From Burkholderia latens (lineage in GTDB: Bacteria; Pseudomonadota; Gammaproteobacteria; Burkholderiales; Burkholderiaceae): 64,000 nt of DNA. The stretch covers positions 2,356,001-2,420,000 of the forward strand of contig NZ_CP013435.1 of NCBI RefSeq assembly GCF_001718795.1, written 5' to 3'. Of the stretch, positions 30,268 through 38,757 are shown one piece after another. The position numbers were made by a program, and so were the translations under genes. Position 1 is the stretch's first letter. Each line of letters opens with the position of its first letter. The notes beneath the pieces were generated by a model, which searched no databases, was not told the origin of the DNA, and saw only the letters and a list, made by a program, of their open reading frames with translations.

Positions 30268-30780
30268 GTGACGAACGTGCCTGCGCCATCCGCCCCGCCC
30301 GCCGGCGCCACGCCGTCCGTGCGCCGGCGCCTCGCGGCAATGCTGTACGAAGCCGTGCTGCTGTTCGGCGTGGTGTTCTTCGCCGGGCTCGCATTCGGCC
30401 TCGTGACCCAGCAGCGCAACGGCCTCGTCCATCACAACCTGCTCACCGCATGGATCGCGCTCGTCGTCGGCGCGTATTTCGTGTGGTTCTGGACCCACGG
30501 CGGCCAGACGCTGCCAATGAAGACCTGGCGGCTGCGGCTCGAATCGTCGAGCGGGCGGCCGCTGAACGCGGCTCAAGCACTCGTCCGGTATGCGCTCGGC
30601 TGGCTGTGGTTCCTGCCGCCGCTCGCGCTGCATCCGCTCCTCGGGCTGCCGGTGCCCGTCACGCTCGCGATTGCCGCCGCATGGATCGCCGCGTGGGCGG
30701 GCGCCGCGTGCCTGCATGCCGACCGCCAGTTCCCGCACGACCGCCTCGCCCGCACCCGCATCGTCGCACTTCCGCGCTGA
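30268..30780 (+). CDS. RDD family membrane protein
   Basis: This is a 170-aa inner-membrane protein with a GTG start 6 bp after the preceding stop. The RDD signature appears in modified form (RRRLAAMLYEAVLLFG), followed by three to four hydrophobic segments. The motif GQTLPMKTWRLRLESSSGRPL is typical of the family. Its function is unknown. It completes a four-gene cluster with the sigma factor, DUF3619 and DUF3106 genes. Confidence 0.88.
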   Translation: MTNVPAPSAPPAGATPSVRRRLAAMLYEAVLLFGVVFFAGLAFGLVTQQRNGLVHHNLLTAWIALVVGAYFVWFWTHGGQTLPMKTWRLRLESSSGRPLNAAQALVRYALGWLWFLPPLALHPLLGLPVPVTLAIAAAWIAAWAGAACLHADRQFPHDRLARTRIVALPR

Positions 30781-30981
30781 CGCGCCGCGCGATCCGCGAC
30801 GGCACCCGCGCCGCCCTCGGCTCCACGACGCATTGATCTGACGAAATTCGTCGCGGATACCCGCCGACCGCCCCGGTCGGCTTGCGGGATGCCGGTCCAA
30901 CGGTCGGTTCGGCAGATAACTCAACGCTGCCGCATTCACTGCTAAACACGCCGGGACGACAGTAATAAGAACGTCTCGTGA

Positions 30982-30999
30982 CTGTCACGGCATGGTCAC
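30982..30999 (+). promoter_or_regulatory. Candidate PhoB box upstream of the metallophosphoesterase operon
   Basis: CTGTCAC-GGCA-TGGTCAC shows two 7-bp direct repeats spaced by 4 bp, the PhoB-box layout. Against CTGTCA(T/C) it matches 7/7 and 5/7. A weaker third repeat (ACGTCTC) precedes it by the same 11-bp period. It lies 45 bp upstream of the chosen start codon, suitable for a -35-replacing activator site. No strong -10 is visible. Confidence 0.5.
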
Positions 31000-31044
31000 G
31001 CCCGCATGGCGCAATGCGTGCATGTCAACCGGCGCGAGTCATGC

Positions 31045-31980
31045 ATGGGCCAGAAAACGTCCGCGACCTCCCTGTTCCGTCAACCGCTCGGCGCCCGAGC
31101 CGTCAACGCGTTCCTGTCCGGCTCTGCCGCAACCGATGCGCTGGCGCCGCACGAGCCGACGCCGACGCACGCGACACATGACGAGCCCGAATCGTCGGCC
31201 CACCGGTACCGCACGATCTGGCTGTCCGACATCCACCTCGGCTCGAGCGGCTGCCAGGCGACGTATCTGCTCGACTTCCTGCGCCACAACGATTCGGAAT
31301 ACCTGTACCTCGTCGGCGACATCATCGACGGCTGGCAGCTGAAGAAAGGCTGGTACTGGCCGCAGGCGCACAACGACGTCGTGCAGAAGATCCTGCGCAA
31401 GGCGCGCAAGGGTACGCAGGTCGTCTACATCCCGGGCAACCACGACGAAGGCGCGCGGCAGTTCTGCGACCTCGCGTTCGGCGACATCCAGGTGCGCGGC
31501 GAGGCGTTTCACACGACGCTCGCGGGCAAACGTTTGTGGATCGTGCACGGCGACCTGTTCGACGGCGTGATCCAGCACGCGAAATGGCTCGCCTATCTCG
31601 GCGACACGCTGTACACGCTGATCCTCGTGCTGAACCGCTGGTTCAACCGGATCCGCAGCCGGCTCGGCTTCCAGTACTGGTCGCTGTCGCAGTACCTGAA
31701 GCGCCAGGTCAAGAACGCGGTCAACTTCATCTCGCAGTTCGAGACCGTGATGACGGACGAAGCGCGCCGCCGCGGCTGCGACGGTGTCGTCTGCGGCCAC
31801 ATCCACAAGGCCGAGATTCGCGACATCGACGGCGTGCTGTACTGCAACGACGGCGACTGGGTCGAAAGCCTGTCCGCGCTCGTCGAAACGATGGAAGGCG
31901 AACTGAAGATCGTCTACTGGACGGTGATGCGCACCGCACCGTCGGAGACCACGTCGCGCAAGGCCAAGGCCACTGCCTGA
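31045..31980 (+). CDS. Metallophosphoesterase, LpxH-like/PlcP-type (candidate phospholipase C)
   Basis: This is a calcineurin-like phosphoesterase of the UDP-2,3-diacylglucosamine hydrolase-like group. It is 311 aa from MGQKTSATS; an ATG 39 bp upstream is possible but too close to the predicted promoter. Metal-binding motifs are in order: LSDIHLG, VGDIIDGW, IPGNHDE, VHGDLFDG and CGHIHKAEI. The first 50 residues look disordered. PlcP proteins of this group degrade phospholipids to diacylglycerol during phosphate starvation in other bacteria. The following glycosyltransferase and dgkA, and the PhoB-like box, favour that role over lipid A synthesis. Confidence 0.8.
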   Translation: MGQKTSATSLFRQPLGARAVNAFLSGSAATDALAPHEPTPTHATHDEPESSAHRYRTIWLSDIHLGSSGCQATYLLDFLRHNDSEYLYLVGDIIDGWQLKKGWYWPQAHNDVVQKILRKARKGTQVVYIPGNHDEGARQFCDLAFGDIQVRGEAFHTTLAGKRLWIVHGDLFDGVIQHAKWLAYLGDTLYTLILVLNRWFNRIRSRLGFQYWSLSQYLKRQVKNAVNFISQFETVMTDEARRRGCDGVVCGHIHKAEIRDIDGVLYCNDGDWVESLSALVETMEGELKIVYWTVMRTAPSETTSRKAKATA

Positions 31981-32008
31981 CACAACCCTACTTACAGGAC
32001 ATGCCGCG

Positions 32009-33043
32009 ATGAAGATCATGATCGTCACCGACGCGTGGGAACCGCAGGTCAACGGCGTCGTGCGCACGCTGAAGAGCACGTCGCGCGAACTCACGGCGCT
32101 CGGCCACCGCGTCGAACTGCTGACGCCGCTGGAATTCCGCACGGTGCCCTGCCCGACCTACCCCGAGATTCGCCTGTCGATCCTGCCGTACCGGAAACTG
32201 CGTGCACGGATCGATGCGTTCGCCCCCGACGCGCTGCACATCGCAACCGAAGGCCCGCTCGGTCTCGCCGCCCGCCGCTATGCGCGCGCGCGCAAGCTGC
32301 CGTTCACGACTGCCTATCACACGCGCTTTCCGGAATACGTGCAGGCGCGCTTCGGGATCCCGCTGGCGGCGACCTACAAGTTCCTGCACTGGTTCCATGC
32401 ACCGTCGCTCGCGGTGATGGCGCCGACGCCGGTCGTCAAGCAGGACCTCGAGAAGTTCGGCTTCACGAACGTCGTGCTGTGGACGCGCGGCGTCGATCTC
32501 GACATCTTCCGGCCGATGGACTCGAAGGTGCTGAATACCGCGCGGCCGATCTTCCTGTACGTGGGCCGCGTCGCGATCGAAAAGAACGTCGAGGCGTTCC
32601 TGCGTCTGGACCTGCCGGGCTCGAAGTGGGTCGCGGGGGAAGGCCCGGCGCTCGCCGAGCTGAAGTCGCGCTATCCGGAAGCGAACTATCTGGGCGTGCT
32701 GTCCCAAGCCGAGCTCGCGAAGGTGTATGCTGCGGCCGACGTGTTCGTGTTCCCGAGTCGCACCGACACGTTCGGCCTCGTGCTGCTGGAGGCGCTCGCA
32801 TGCGGCACGCCGGTTGCGGCCTACCCGGTCACGGGTCCGATCGACGTGCTGAGCGGGGGCAATGCCGGCGCGATGCACGAAGACCTGCAGGAAGCCTGCT
32901 TCGAGGCGCTGAAGATCGAACGCGAGACCGCGCGCGCCTGGGCAGAACGCTTCTCGTGGCGCGCGGCGTCCGAGCAGTTCGCGTCCCACCTGAAGCCGCT
33001 GCCGAAGACTGCGTACTCGCCCGCCGAAGGTGCACCCGTTTGA
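32009..33043 (+). CDS. GT4-family glycosyltransferase, candidate diacylglycerol glycosyltransferase
   Basis: This is a 344-aa GT-B retaining glycosyltransferase. The N-terminal acceptor domain starts with VTDAWEPQVNGVVRTL. The C-terminal donor domain has VGRVAIEKN and the nucleotide-sugar motif SRTDTFGLVLLEALACGTPV, in which Asp replaces the first Glu of the usual E-x7-E. That motif form occurs in MgtA/SqdX-like lipid glycosyltransferases. It lies 28 bp after the metallophosphoesterase and overlaps dgkA by 4 bp. A role in making glycolipids from diacylglycerol is inferred from this context. Confidence 0.85.
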   Translation: MKIMIVTDAWEPQVNGVVRTLKSTSRELTALGHRVELLTPLEFRTVPCPTYPEIRLSILPYRKLRARIDAFAPDALHIATEGPLGLAARRYARARKLPFTTAYHTRFPEYVQARFGIPLAATYKFLHWFHAPSLAVMAPTPVVKQDLEKFGFTNVVLWTRGVDLDIFRPMDSKVLNTARPIFLYVGRVAIEKNVEAFLRLDLPGSKWVAGEGPALAELKSRYPEANYLGVLSQAELAKVYAAADVFVFPSRTDTFGLVLLEALACGTPVAAYPVTGPIDVLSGGNAGAMHEDLQEACFEALKIERETARAWAERFSWRAASEQFASHLKPLPKTAYSPAEGAPV

Positions 33044-33576
33044 AACGAGACCTGAACGACCGCAATCCATCCCCTGCCGCGACGGCGCAGCCGCATCGTC
33101 CGTTCGACGAGGAAGAGCCGCACGCCGATGCGGACCTGCACGCGCACGAACCGCTCGGCCCGGACGACCGTCTGGCGCCGCTGCCGGCGAATCCGTACAA
33201 GCGCCACCGCGGCATCACGCGCGCGTGGTACGCGCTCAAGCATTCGCTGAACGGCTTTCGCGTCGCGATCCGCGAGGAAAGCGCGTTCCGCCAGGAACTC
33301 ACGCTCGCCGCGCTGATGCTGCCGATCGGCGCGTTCTCGCCGGTGCCGGCCGTCTCGCGCGCGCTGCTGATCGGCTCGGTGCTGCTGGTGCTGATCGTCG
33401 AGTTGCTCAATTCGAGCGTCGAGGCCGCGATCGACCGCATCTCGCTCGAGCGCCATGAGCTTTCGAAGCGCGCGAAGGACCTCGGCAGCGCGGCAGTCAC
33501 GGTCGCGCTGTTCGCATGCGTGACGACGTGGGGGTTCGTGCTCGGTCCGGTCGTCGCTCGCTGGCTCGGGTTCTAG
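33040..33576 (+). CDS. dgkA: Diacylglycerol kinase
   Basis: This small inner-membrane enzyme phosphorylates diacylglycerol to phosphatidic acid. It is 178 aa from a TTG that overlaps the upstream TGA (TTGA). A hydrophilic, acidic/His-rich N-terminal extension of about 60 residues precedes the normal DgkA core. The core has three transmembrane helices and the catalytic region REESAFRQELTLAA...ELLNSSVEAAIDRIS. Coupling to a glycosyltransferase and a putative phospholipase C puts production, glycosylation and recycling of diacylglycerol in one transcript. The TTG start is the only one that fits. Confidence 0.9.
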   Translation: MKRDLNDRNPSPAATAQPHRPFDEEEPHADADLHAHEPLGPDDRLAPLPANPYKRHRGITRAWYALKHSLNGFRVAIREESAFRQELTLAALMLPIGAFSPVPAVSRALLIGSVLLVLIVELLNSSVEAAIDRISLERHELSKRAKDLGSAAVTVALFACVTTWGFVLGPVVARWLGF

Positions 33577-33676
33577 CCGCATTCACGGGGCCGCCGCGGC
33601 GCGCGCATGCGGCGGTGCAGCACGCGGCGCATGCATTGCGCACACGAAATGCGCCCGATGCGAGGAAACAGCGGTT

Positions 33677-33682
33677 TATAAT
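33677..33682 (+). promoter_or_regulatory. -10 element upstream of the TetR gene
   Basis: A perfect TATAAT lies 95 bp upstream of the TetR-family start. No good -35 is found at the right spacing, so the promoter may be activator-dependent or weak. Confidence 0.45.
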
Positions 33683-33776
33683 CGTCGGCCAGACTTAGAA
33701 CAGCAACCCGCGCCGGACGAATCTCGCAGCATCGATTGCAGCGCCCGCCAGTCCGGCATACACAGGGCCGGACGAC

Positions 33777-34532
33777 ATGGAAGCGAAACCTCCCCGCCGC
33801 ACCCGCGAACGGATTCTCGAGTTGTCGTTGAAACTCTTCAACGAGATCGGCGAGCCGAACGTCACGACCACGACGATCGCCGAGGAAATGGAAATCAGTC
33901 CAGGCAACCTGTACTACCATTTCCGCAACAAGGACGACATCATCAACAGCATCTTCGCGCAGTTCGAGCAGCAGATCGAACGGCGGCTGCGCTTCCCCGA
34001 AGATCACCGTCCGACGATCGACGAAACCTGGTCTTACCTGCAGTACATGGCCGATTTCATGTGGACCTACCGGTTCCTGTATCGCGACCTGAACGACCTG
34101 CTCGCGCGCAATCGCACGCTCGAGACGCACTTCAAGCAGATCATCAGCCACAAGGTGCGCTTCGCGCACGACATGTGCGAGCTGCTCGTGTCCGACGCCG
34201 AAATGGTCGCGACGCCGGCCGAGATCGAGGTCATCGCGACGAACATGGCCGTGATCTCGACGTACTGGCTGTCGTATCAGTACGTGATGCATCCGCGCAA
34301 GTACAACGACCAGGACGCGATCCGAGAGGAGCTGCACCAGGTCAGCATGCACGTGATCTCGATCATGGCCCCGTACCTGCGCGGCCGGTCGCGCCAGCTG
34401 TTCGACGATCTCGTCTCCGGCAAGCTGCCGAAGCGCCAGTTCGCCGACTACCTGCCGCCGCGCGACGGTTCGCCGCGCCCGGCGGGCAGTCCGGTCGCCG
34501 CCAAGCCCGCCGCGAAGGATACGAAACAATGA
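33777..34532 (+). CDS. TetR-family transcriptional regulator
   Basis: This is a 251-aa one-component regulator. The N-terminal helix-turn-helix (about residues 8-55) reads TRERILELSLKLFNEIG...TIAEEMEISPGNLYYHFRNKDDI. The C-terminal ligand/dimer domain (about 75-205) is aromatic-rich and of unknown specificity. A low-complexity Pro/Ala/Lys tail follows. It overlaps the LOG-family gene by 4 bp (ATGA), so the two are translationally coupled. Confidence 0.93.
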   Translation: MEAKPPRRTRERILELSLKLFNEIGEPNVTTTTIAEEMEISPGNLYYHFRNKDDIINSIFAQFEQQIERRLRFPEDHRPTIDETWSYLQYMADFMWTYRFLYRDLNDLLARNRTLETHFKQIISHKVRFAHDMCELLVSDAEMVATPAEIEVIATNMAVISTYWLSYQYVMHPRKYNDQDAIREELHQVSMHVISIMAPYLRGRSRQLFDDLVSGKLPKRQFADYLPPRDGSPRPAGSPVAAKPAAKDTKQ

Positions 34533-35110
34533 AGGCAGTCTGCGTGTATTGCGGTTCGTCGTCCGGCGTGCGGCCCGTCTATGCGGATGCCGCGCGTGCA
34601 TTCGGCCGCGCGCTCGTCGATGCCGGCCTCACGCTCGTCTACGGCGGCGGCCGCGTCGGCCTGATGGGCGTGATTGCCGATGAAGTGATGGCGGCCGGCG
34701 GCCGTGCGGTCGGCGTGATCCCCGAGCTCCTCGTCGACAAGGAAGTCGGCCATACGGGGCTCTCCGAGTTGCACGTCGTGCCCGACATGCACCACCGCAA
34801 GAAGATGATGGCCGACCTCGCCGACGCATTCGTCGCGATGCCCGGCGGCGCCGGCACGCTGGAAGAGCTGTTCGAGGTCTACACGTGGGCGCAGCTCGGC
34901 TATCACCGCAAGCCGGTCGCGTTGTACAACATCGATTCATTCTACGATCCGCTGATCGCGCTGCTGCGCCATACCGTCGACGAAGGCTTCATGCGCCCCA
35001 CCTACTTCGACGCACTGTGCATCGCTTCCGAGCCCGCCGCGCTGATCGAGCAGTTGCGCGGCTACCAGCCGCCCGCCCGCGACAAGTGGGCGCCGGACGC
35101 AGCCAAGTAA
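34529..35110 (+). CDS. LOG-family protein (nucleoside 5'-monophosphate phosphoribohydrolase)
   Basis: This enzyme belongs to the Lonely Guy family, which cleaves the N-glycosidic bond of (cytokinin) nucleoside monophosphates. It is 193 aa. The family signatures are CVYCGSS, YGGGRVGLMGVIAD and MPGGAGTLEELFEVYTW (the PGGxGTxxE motif). Bacterial members may act on AMP-like nucleotides; plant-type cytokinin activation cannot be assumed. Its ATG overlaps the TetR stop. Confidence 0.9.
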   Translation: MKAVCVYCGSSSGVRPVYADAARAFGRALVDAGLTLVYGGGRVGLMGVIADEVMAAGGRAVGVIPELLVDKEVGHTGLSELHVVPDMHHRKKMMADLADAFVAMPGGAGTLEELFEVYTWAQLGYHRKPVALYNIDSFYDPLIALLRHTVDEGFMRPTYFDALCIASEPAALIEQLRGYQPPARDKWAPDAAK

Positions 35111-35132
35111 CACCATTCCGGAACCGCCCGCG

Positions 35133-35894
35133 ATGCCCGCACCGTCCGAGCGCAAAGTCGTCCTCATCACCGGCGCGAGCCGCGGCATCGGCCGCGCGAC
35201 CGCGGTGCTGGCGGCCGCGCGCGGCTGGGACGTCGGGATCAACTACACACGCGACGCCGCGGCGGCCGAGCTGACCGCCGAGGCCGTGCGCGACGCCGGC
35301 GCCCGCGCGTGCGTGGTGGCCGGCGACGTCGCGAACGAAGCGGACGTTATCGCGATGTTCGACACCGTCACGGCCGCGTTCGGCCGGCTCGACGCGCTGG
35401 TCAACAATGCGGGGATCGTCGCACCGTCGATGCCGCTCGCCGACATGCCGCTCGACCGACTGCGCCGGATGTTCGACACCAACGTGCTCGGCGCGTATCT
35501 GTGCGCGCGCGAAGCCGCGCGCCGGCTGTCGACCGATCGCGGCGGGCGCGGCGGCGCGATCGTCAACGTATCGTCGATCGCGTCGCGGCTCGGGTCGCCG
35601 AACGAGTACGTCGATTACGCGGGCTCGAAGGGTGCGGTCGATTCGATGACGATCGGCCTCGCGAAGGAACTCGGCCCGCACGGCGTGCGCGTGAACGCGG
35701 TGCGCCCCGGCCTGATCGAGACCGACATCCATGCGAGCGGCGGCCAGCCGGGCCGCGCGGCACGTCTCGGCGCGCAGACGCCGCTTGGCAGGGCCGGCGC
35801 CGCGTACGAGGTCGCGGAAGCGATTGTCTGGCTGCTCGGCGACGCGGCGTCCTATACGACCGGTGCGCTGCTCGACGTCGGCGGCGGACGGTAA
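35133..35894 (+). CDS. Short-chain dehydrogenase/reductase (FabG-like)
   Basis: This is a classical SDR enzyme of 253 aa. The cofactor-binding motif TGASRGIG is near residue 13, NNAG is at about 90, and the catalytic Ser/Tyr/Lys set is in VSSIAS...YVDYAGSKGAV. It lies 22 bp after the LOG gene and is probably co-transcribed with it. The substrate is unknown; the sequence resembles glucose/3-oxoacyl reductase-type SDRs. Confidence 0.9.
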   Translation: MPAPSERKVVLITGASRGIGRATAVLAAARGWDVGINYTRDAAAAELTAEAVRDAGARACVVAGDVANEADVIAMFDTVTAAFGRLDALVNNAGIVAPSMPLADMPLDRLRRMFDTNVLGAYLCAREAARRLSTDRGGRGGAIVNVSSIASRLGSPNEYVDYAGSKGAVDSMTIGLAKELGPHGVRVNAVRPGLIETDIHASGGQPGRAARLGAQTPLGRAGAAYEVAEAIVWLLGDAASYTTGALLDVGGGR

Positions 35895-36030
35895 TCGCAC
35901 CCGTAAAGTGTCCCGGCGGGCCGCCGCGACCCGCCACGCGGTCACGACACCACAAATCTCCACAAAATCGTGAGCGTCCCGGTAAACATCCGTAACAGTT
36001 CCGTGCTTTACTAGCGCCGAACGCCAGCAG

Positions 36031-36048
36031 CCGTCATCCGGCTGTCAT
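36031..36048 (+). promoter_or_regulatory. Candidate PhoB box upstream of the ArnT-like glycosyltransferase
   Basis: CCGTCAT-CCGG-CTGTCAT matches two CTGTCAT repeats with 4-bp spacing at 13 of 14 positions. The spacer is GC-rich rather than AT-rich, as might be expected in this genome. It lies 73 bp upstream of the chosen start codon and in the same orientation. Confidence 0.55.
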
Positions 36049-36120
36049 GTCGCGTCGATGTGACCCTAATGGTGTCGGCCAATGCCGCCGGACCAGCTTG
36101 ACCCGAACGAGATCTTTTCC

Positions 36121-38013
36121 ATGCCAGGAACCGCAGCGCCCGGCCGGCGACGCACGTCCGCGCCCGCTTCGGCGCACGCCCGATCCCCCGCCGATCCCGA
36201 CCTCAGCACGACACTCCATGCCGCCGGCCCGTTCGCCGCGGCCGATACCGCCGCGCCCGGCGCAGCCCGCGATCGCATCCTGCGGCTCGGCTGGCGCGTG
36301 TGGATGCTGGTGGCAGCGCTGCTCTGCGCCTATACGCTGCCGGGCGTGCTCGGCCACGATCCGTGGAAGCAGGACGAAACCTATACGTTCGGCATCATCC
36401 AGCACATGCTCGAGACCGGCGACTTCGTCGTGCCGACCAACGCCGGGTTGCCGTTCATGGAAAAGCCGCCCCTCTACGCATGGGTCGCGACGAGTCTCGC
36501 ATGGCTGTTGCAGCGCGTGATGCCGCTGCACGATGCCGCCCGGCTTGCGAGCGCGCTGTTCGCGGCGCTCGCATTCGGCTTCATCGCACGCGCGGCGCGC
36601 AGTGCGAGCCGCGCCGACAGCTGGCTGGACCTGCGCGTGATCGGGCCGGTCGTGCTGAGCGCCGGCACGCTCGTCGTCATCAAGCACGTGCACGACATGA
36701 TCACGGATGTCGCGCTGTTCGCCGGCGCCGCGATCGGCTTTTGCGGACTGCTCGAACTCGTGATGCAGCACGTGGCACGCGGGCGGCAGGTGCAGCACGG
36801 GCTGCCGGTGCGGCCGGCCGGCCGGCGGGCCGCGCCGATGTTCGGCGCGGGCGTGGGCATCGCGCTGATGGCGAAGGGGCTGTTCGTGCCGCTCGTGTTC
36901 GCGGCCACCGTCGTGGGTACGATGGTGCTCTACCCCGCCTGCCGGACGCGCGCGTTCGCACGCTCGCTCGGCGTCGCCGCGCTCGTGTTCGCGCCGTTCG
37001 CGCTGATCTGGCCGACCGTGCTGTTCCTGCGCTCCGAGACGCTGTTCATGACGTGGTTCTGGGACAACAACGTCGGCCGCTTCTTCGGCTTCTCGGTGCC
37101 CGAACTCGGCGCCGAAAACGACAAGCCGCTCTTCATCCTGCGAGCATTCCTGCTGGTCGGTTTCCCGGTCGCGCCGCTCGCGATCGTCGCGCTCGCCCGC
37201 GGCGCATGGCGCGACTGGCGCACGCCGCACATCGGGCTGCCGGTGCTGTTCGTGGGCATCGGCCTCGCGGTGCTGCAGGTATCGGCGACCTCGCGCCAGC
37301 TCTACATCCTGCCGTTCTTTGCGCCGCTCTCGCTGGTCGCTGCGCAGGCGATCGACCGCCTGCCGCGCGGGCTGCATCTCGCGTGGGACTACCTGAGCCG
37401 GCTGCTGTTCGGCACCGTCGTCGTGCTCGCGTGGGCGATCTGGGCGACGATGGCCGATCCGGGCGCGTCGCGTGCGAGCATCGCGCCGCTCGGCCGCTGG
37501 CTGCCGCTCGACTGGACGATGCCGATCGTGCCGGCGCTCGTGCTCGGCGCGCTCGTGCTGACGATCGGCTGGCTGACGCTGCTGCCGAAGCTGCGCACAA
37601 CGGGCCCGTGGCGCGGCGCGCTGTCGTGGAGTGCGGGCGCGCTGGCCGCGTGGGGGCTCGTGTACACGCTGCTGCTGCCGTGGCTCGACGTCGCGAAGAG
37701 CTACCGGTCGGTGTTCGACGACCTGAACGCGCATCTCGCGCTCGAATGGAACGACGGCGACTGCATGGCGAGTCTGCACGGGCTCGGTGAATCCGAAGCA
37801 CCAATGCTGTACTACTTCTCCGGCATCCAGCACACGCCGATTGACGACGCGAAGACCACGCGCTGCACGTGGATGATCGTCCAGGGCGTGCGGACCGTCG
37901 ATCCGTCGCCGGGCAACGAATGGAAGCTGTTCTGGAGCGGCGCGCGCCCGGGCGACGACAAGGAAATGCTGCGCGTCTACGTGCGCACGCCCGAGCAACA
38001 CAACGCGCCGTAA
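36121..38013 (+). CDS. ArnT/PMT-type (GT-C) membrane glycosyltransferase
   Basis: This is a 630-aa integral membrane protein from MPGTAAPGRR; an ATG at 36082 would add 13 residues but falls close to the predicted promoter. About 60 disordered residues precede the first membrane helix. The first periplasmic loop contains HDPWKQDETYTFGIIQHM, with the acidic residues typical of GT-C enzymes, followed by FMEKPPLYAWVA, a hallmark of ArnT-like proteins. About 11-12 transmembrane segments follow, then a periplasmic C-terminal domain. These enzymes transfer sugars from polyprenyl-phosphate donors. No arn genes are adjacent, so the substrate is open. Confidence 0.85.
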   Translation: MPGTAAPGRRRTSAPASAHARSPADPDLSTTLHAAGPFAAADTAAPGAARDRILRLGWRVWMLVAALLCAYTLPGVLGHDPWKQDETYTFGIIQHMLETGDFVVPTNAGLPFMEKPPLYAWVATSLAWLLQRVMPLHDAARLASALFAALAFGFIARAARSASRADSWLDLRVIGPVVLSAGTLVVIKHVHDMITDVALFAGAAIGFCGLLELVMQHVARGRQVQHGLPVRPAGRRAAPMFGAGVGIALMAKGLFVPLVFAATVVGTMVLYPACRTRAFARSLGVAALVFAPFALIWPTVLFLRSETLFMTWFWDNNVGRFFGFSVPELGAENDKPLFILRAFLLVGFPVAPLAIVALARGAWRDWRTPHIGLPVLFVGIGLAVLQVSATSRQLYILPFFAPLSLVAAQAIDRLPRGLHLAWDYLSRLLFGTVVVLAWAIWATMADPGASRASIAPLGRWLPLDWTMPIVPALVLGALVLTIGWLTLLPKLRTTGPWRGALSWSAGALAAWGLVYTLLLPWLDVAKSYRSVFDDLNAHLALEWNDGDCMASLHGLGESEAPMLYYFSGIQHTPIDDAKTTRCTWMIVQGVRTVDPSPGNEWKLFWSGARPGDDKEMLRVYVRTPEQHNAP

Positions 38014-38133
38014 CCGAACGCGGCGCCGCGCGGCGGCGACGTCGCCGCTCGGCCACGCGCGGGCCGAAGGCCGCCGCCCGCGACGCCAGAACGGGGACTC
38101 ATGCCGGCCGCGCCGCTCGCCGCTGTCCCCGCG

Positions 38134-38757
38134 TCAAAACGACGACCCTGGCTGCCGCAGGAAGGCCGCTTCGTCGCCGGTAGACGCGCGGCCGAGGATC
38201 GCGTTCCGGTGCGGGAACCGGCCGAAGCGCTCGACGACGGCCGCATGACGTAACGCGAAGTCGTGATAGCTTTCGCATCCGGCCTCCCGACGAATGCCTG
38301 CGCACAGCCGCACCGCCTCGCGCTGGCTTTCGTCCGACTCGTCATGCTCGAACGGCAGGTATGCGAACGCACGATGGTGGCCGCTCGGCAACTGCGCGTC
38401 CCAACCTGCGGCGACGATGCGCCGCGCGAGCGCCAGCGCCTTCGGATCGGCGGCGAACGCGCGCGGCGTGCCGCGATGAATGTTGCGCGAGAACTGGTCG
38501 AGGACCACGATCAGCGCGAGCGCGCCGAGCGGCGTGCGGGCCCAGTGATCGCATGCGCCGTCGCATGCGGCGTCGAGCAGCGCGCCGTAACGCGCGCGCA
38601 GCACGTCGTCGAACGCCGCGCCGCCGTTGAACCACACGCTGCGTGCGTGGCCGAACGCCGCCGAATCCGGCGCACCGAACCAGAAATCGAGAATCTCGCG
38701 CGCTTGCGGATCGAGCGCGGCGGCGGCGTCCGCTCGCCCCGGGTTGTCGACCGTCAT
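38134..38757 (-). CDS. DUF924 family protein
   Basis: This is a 207-aa protein of the DUF924 family, predicted to have a helical TPR-like fold. Typical motifs are ILDFWFG near the N-terminus, VLDQFSRNIHRGTPRAFAADP, and AYLPFEHDESDESQREAV. Its function is unknown. It overlaps the stop codon of the upstream AlaX gene by 4 bp on the minus strand and converges with the glycosyltransferase gene. Confidence 0.88.
   Translation of the reverse strand: MTVDNPGRADAAAALDPQAREILDFWFGAPDSAAFGHARSVWFNGGAAFDDVLRARYGALLDAACDGACDHWARTPLGALALIVVLDQFSRNIHRGTPRAFAADPKALALARRIVAAGWDAQLPSGHHRAFAYLPFEHDESDESQREAVRLCAGIRREAGCESYHDFALRHAAVVERFGRFPHRNAILGRASTGDEAAFLRQPGSSF

Noticed and set aside
38033..38048. Perfect 16-bp palindrome GCGGCGAC-GTCGCCGC between convergent genes
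   Set aside because: In such GC-rich sequence short GC palindromes are common. No T-run follows, so a terminator call is not supported.
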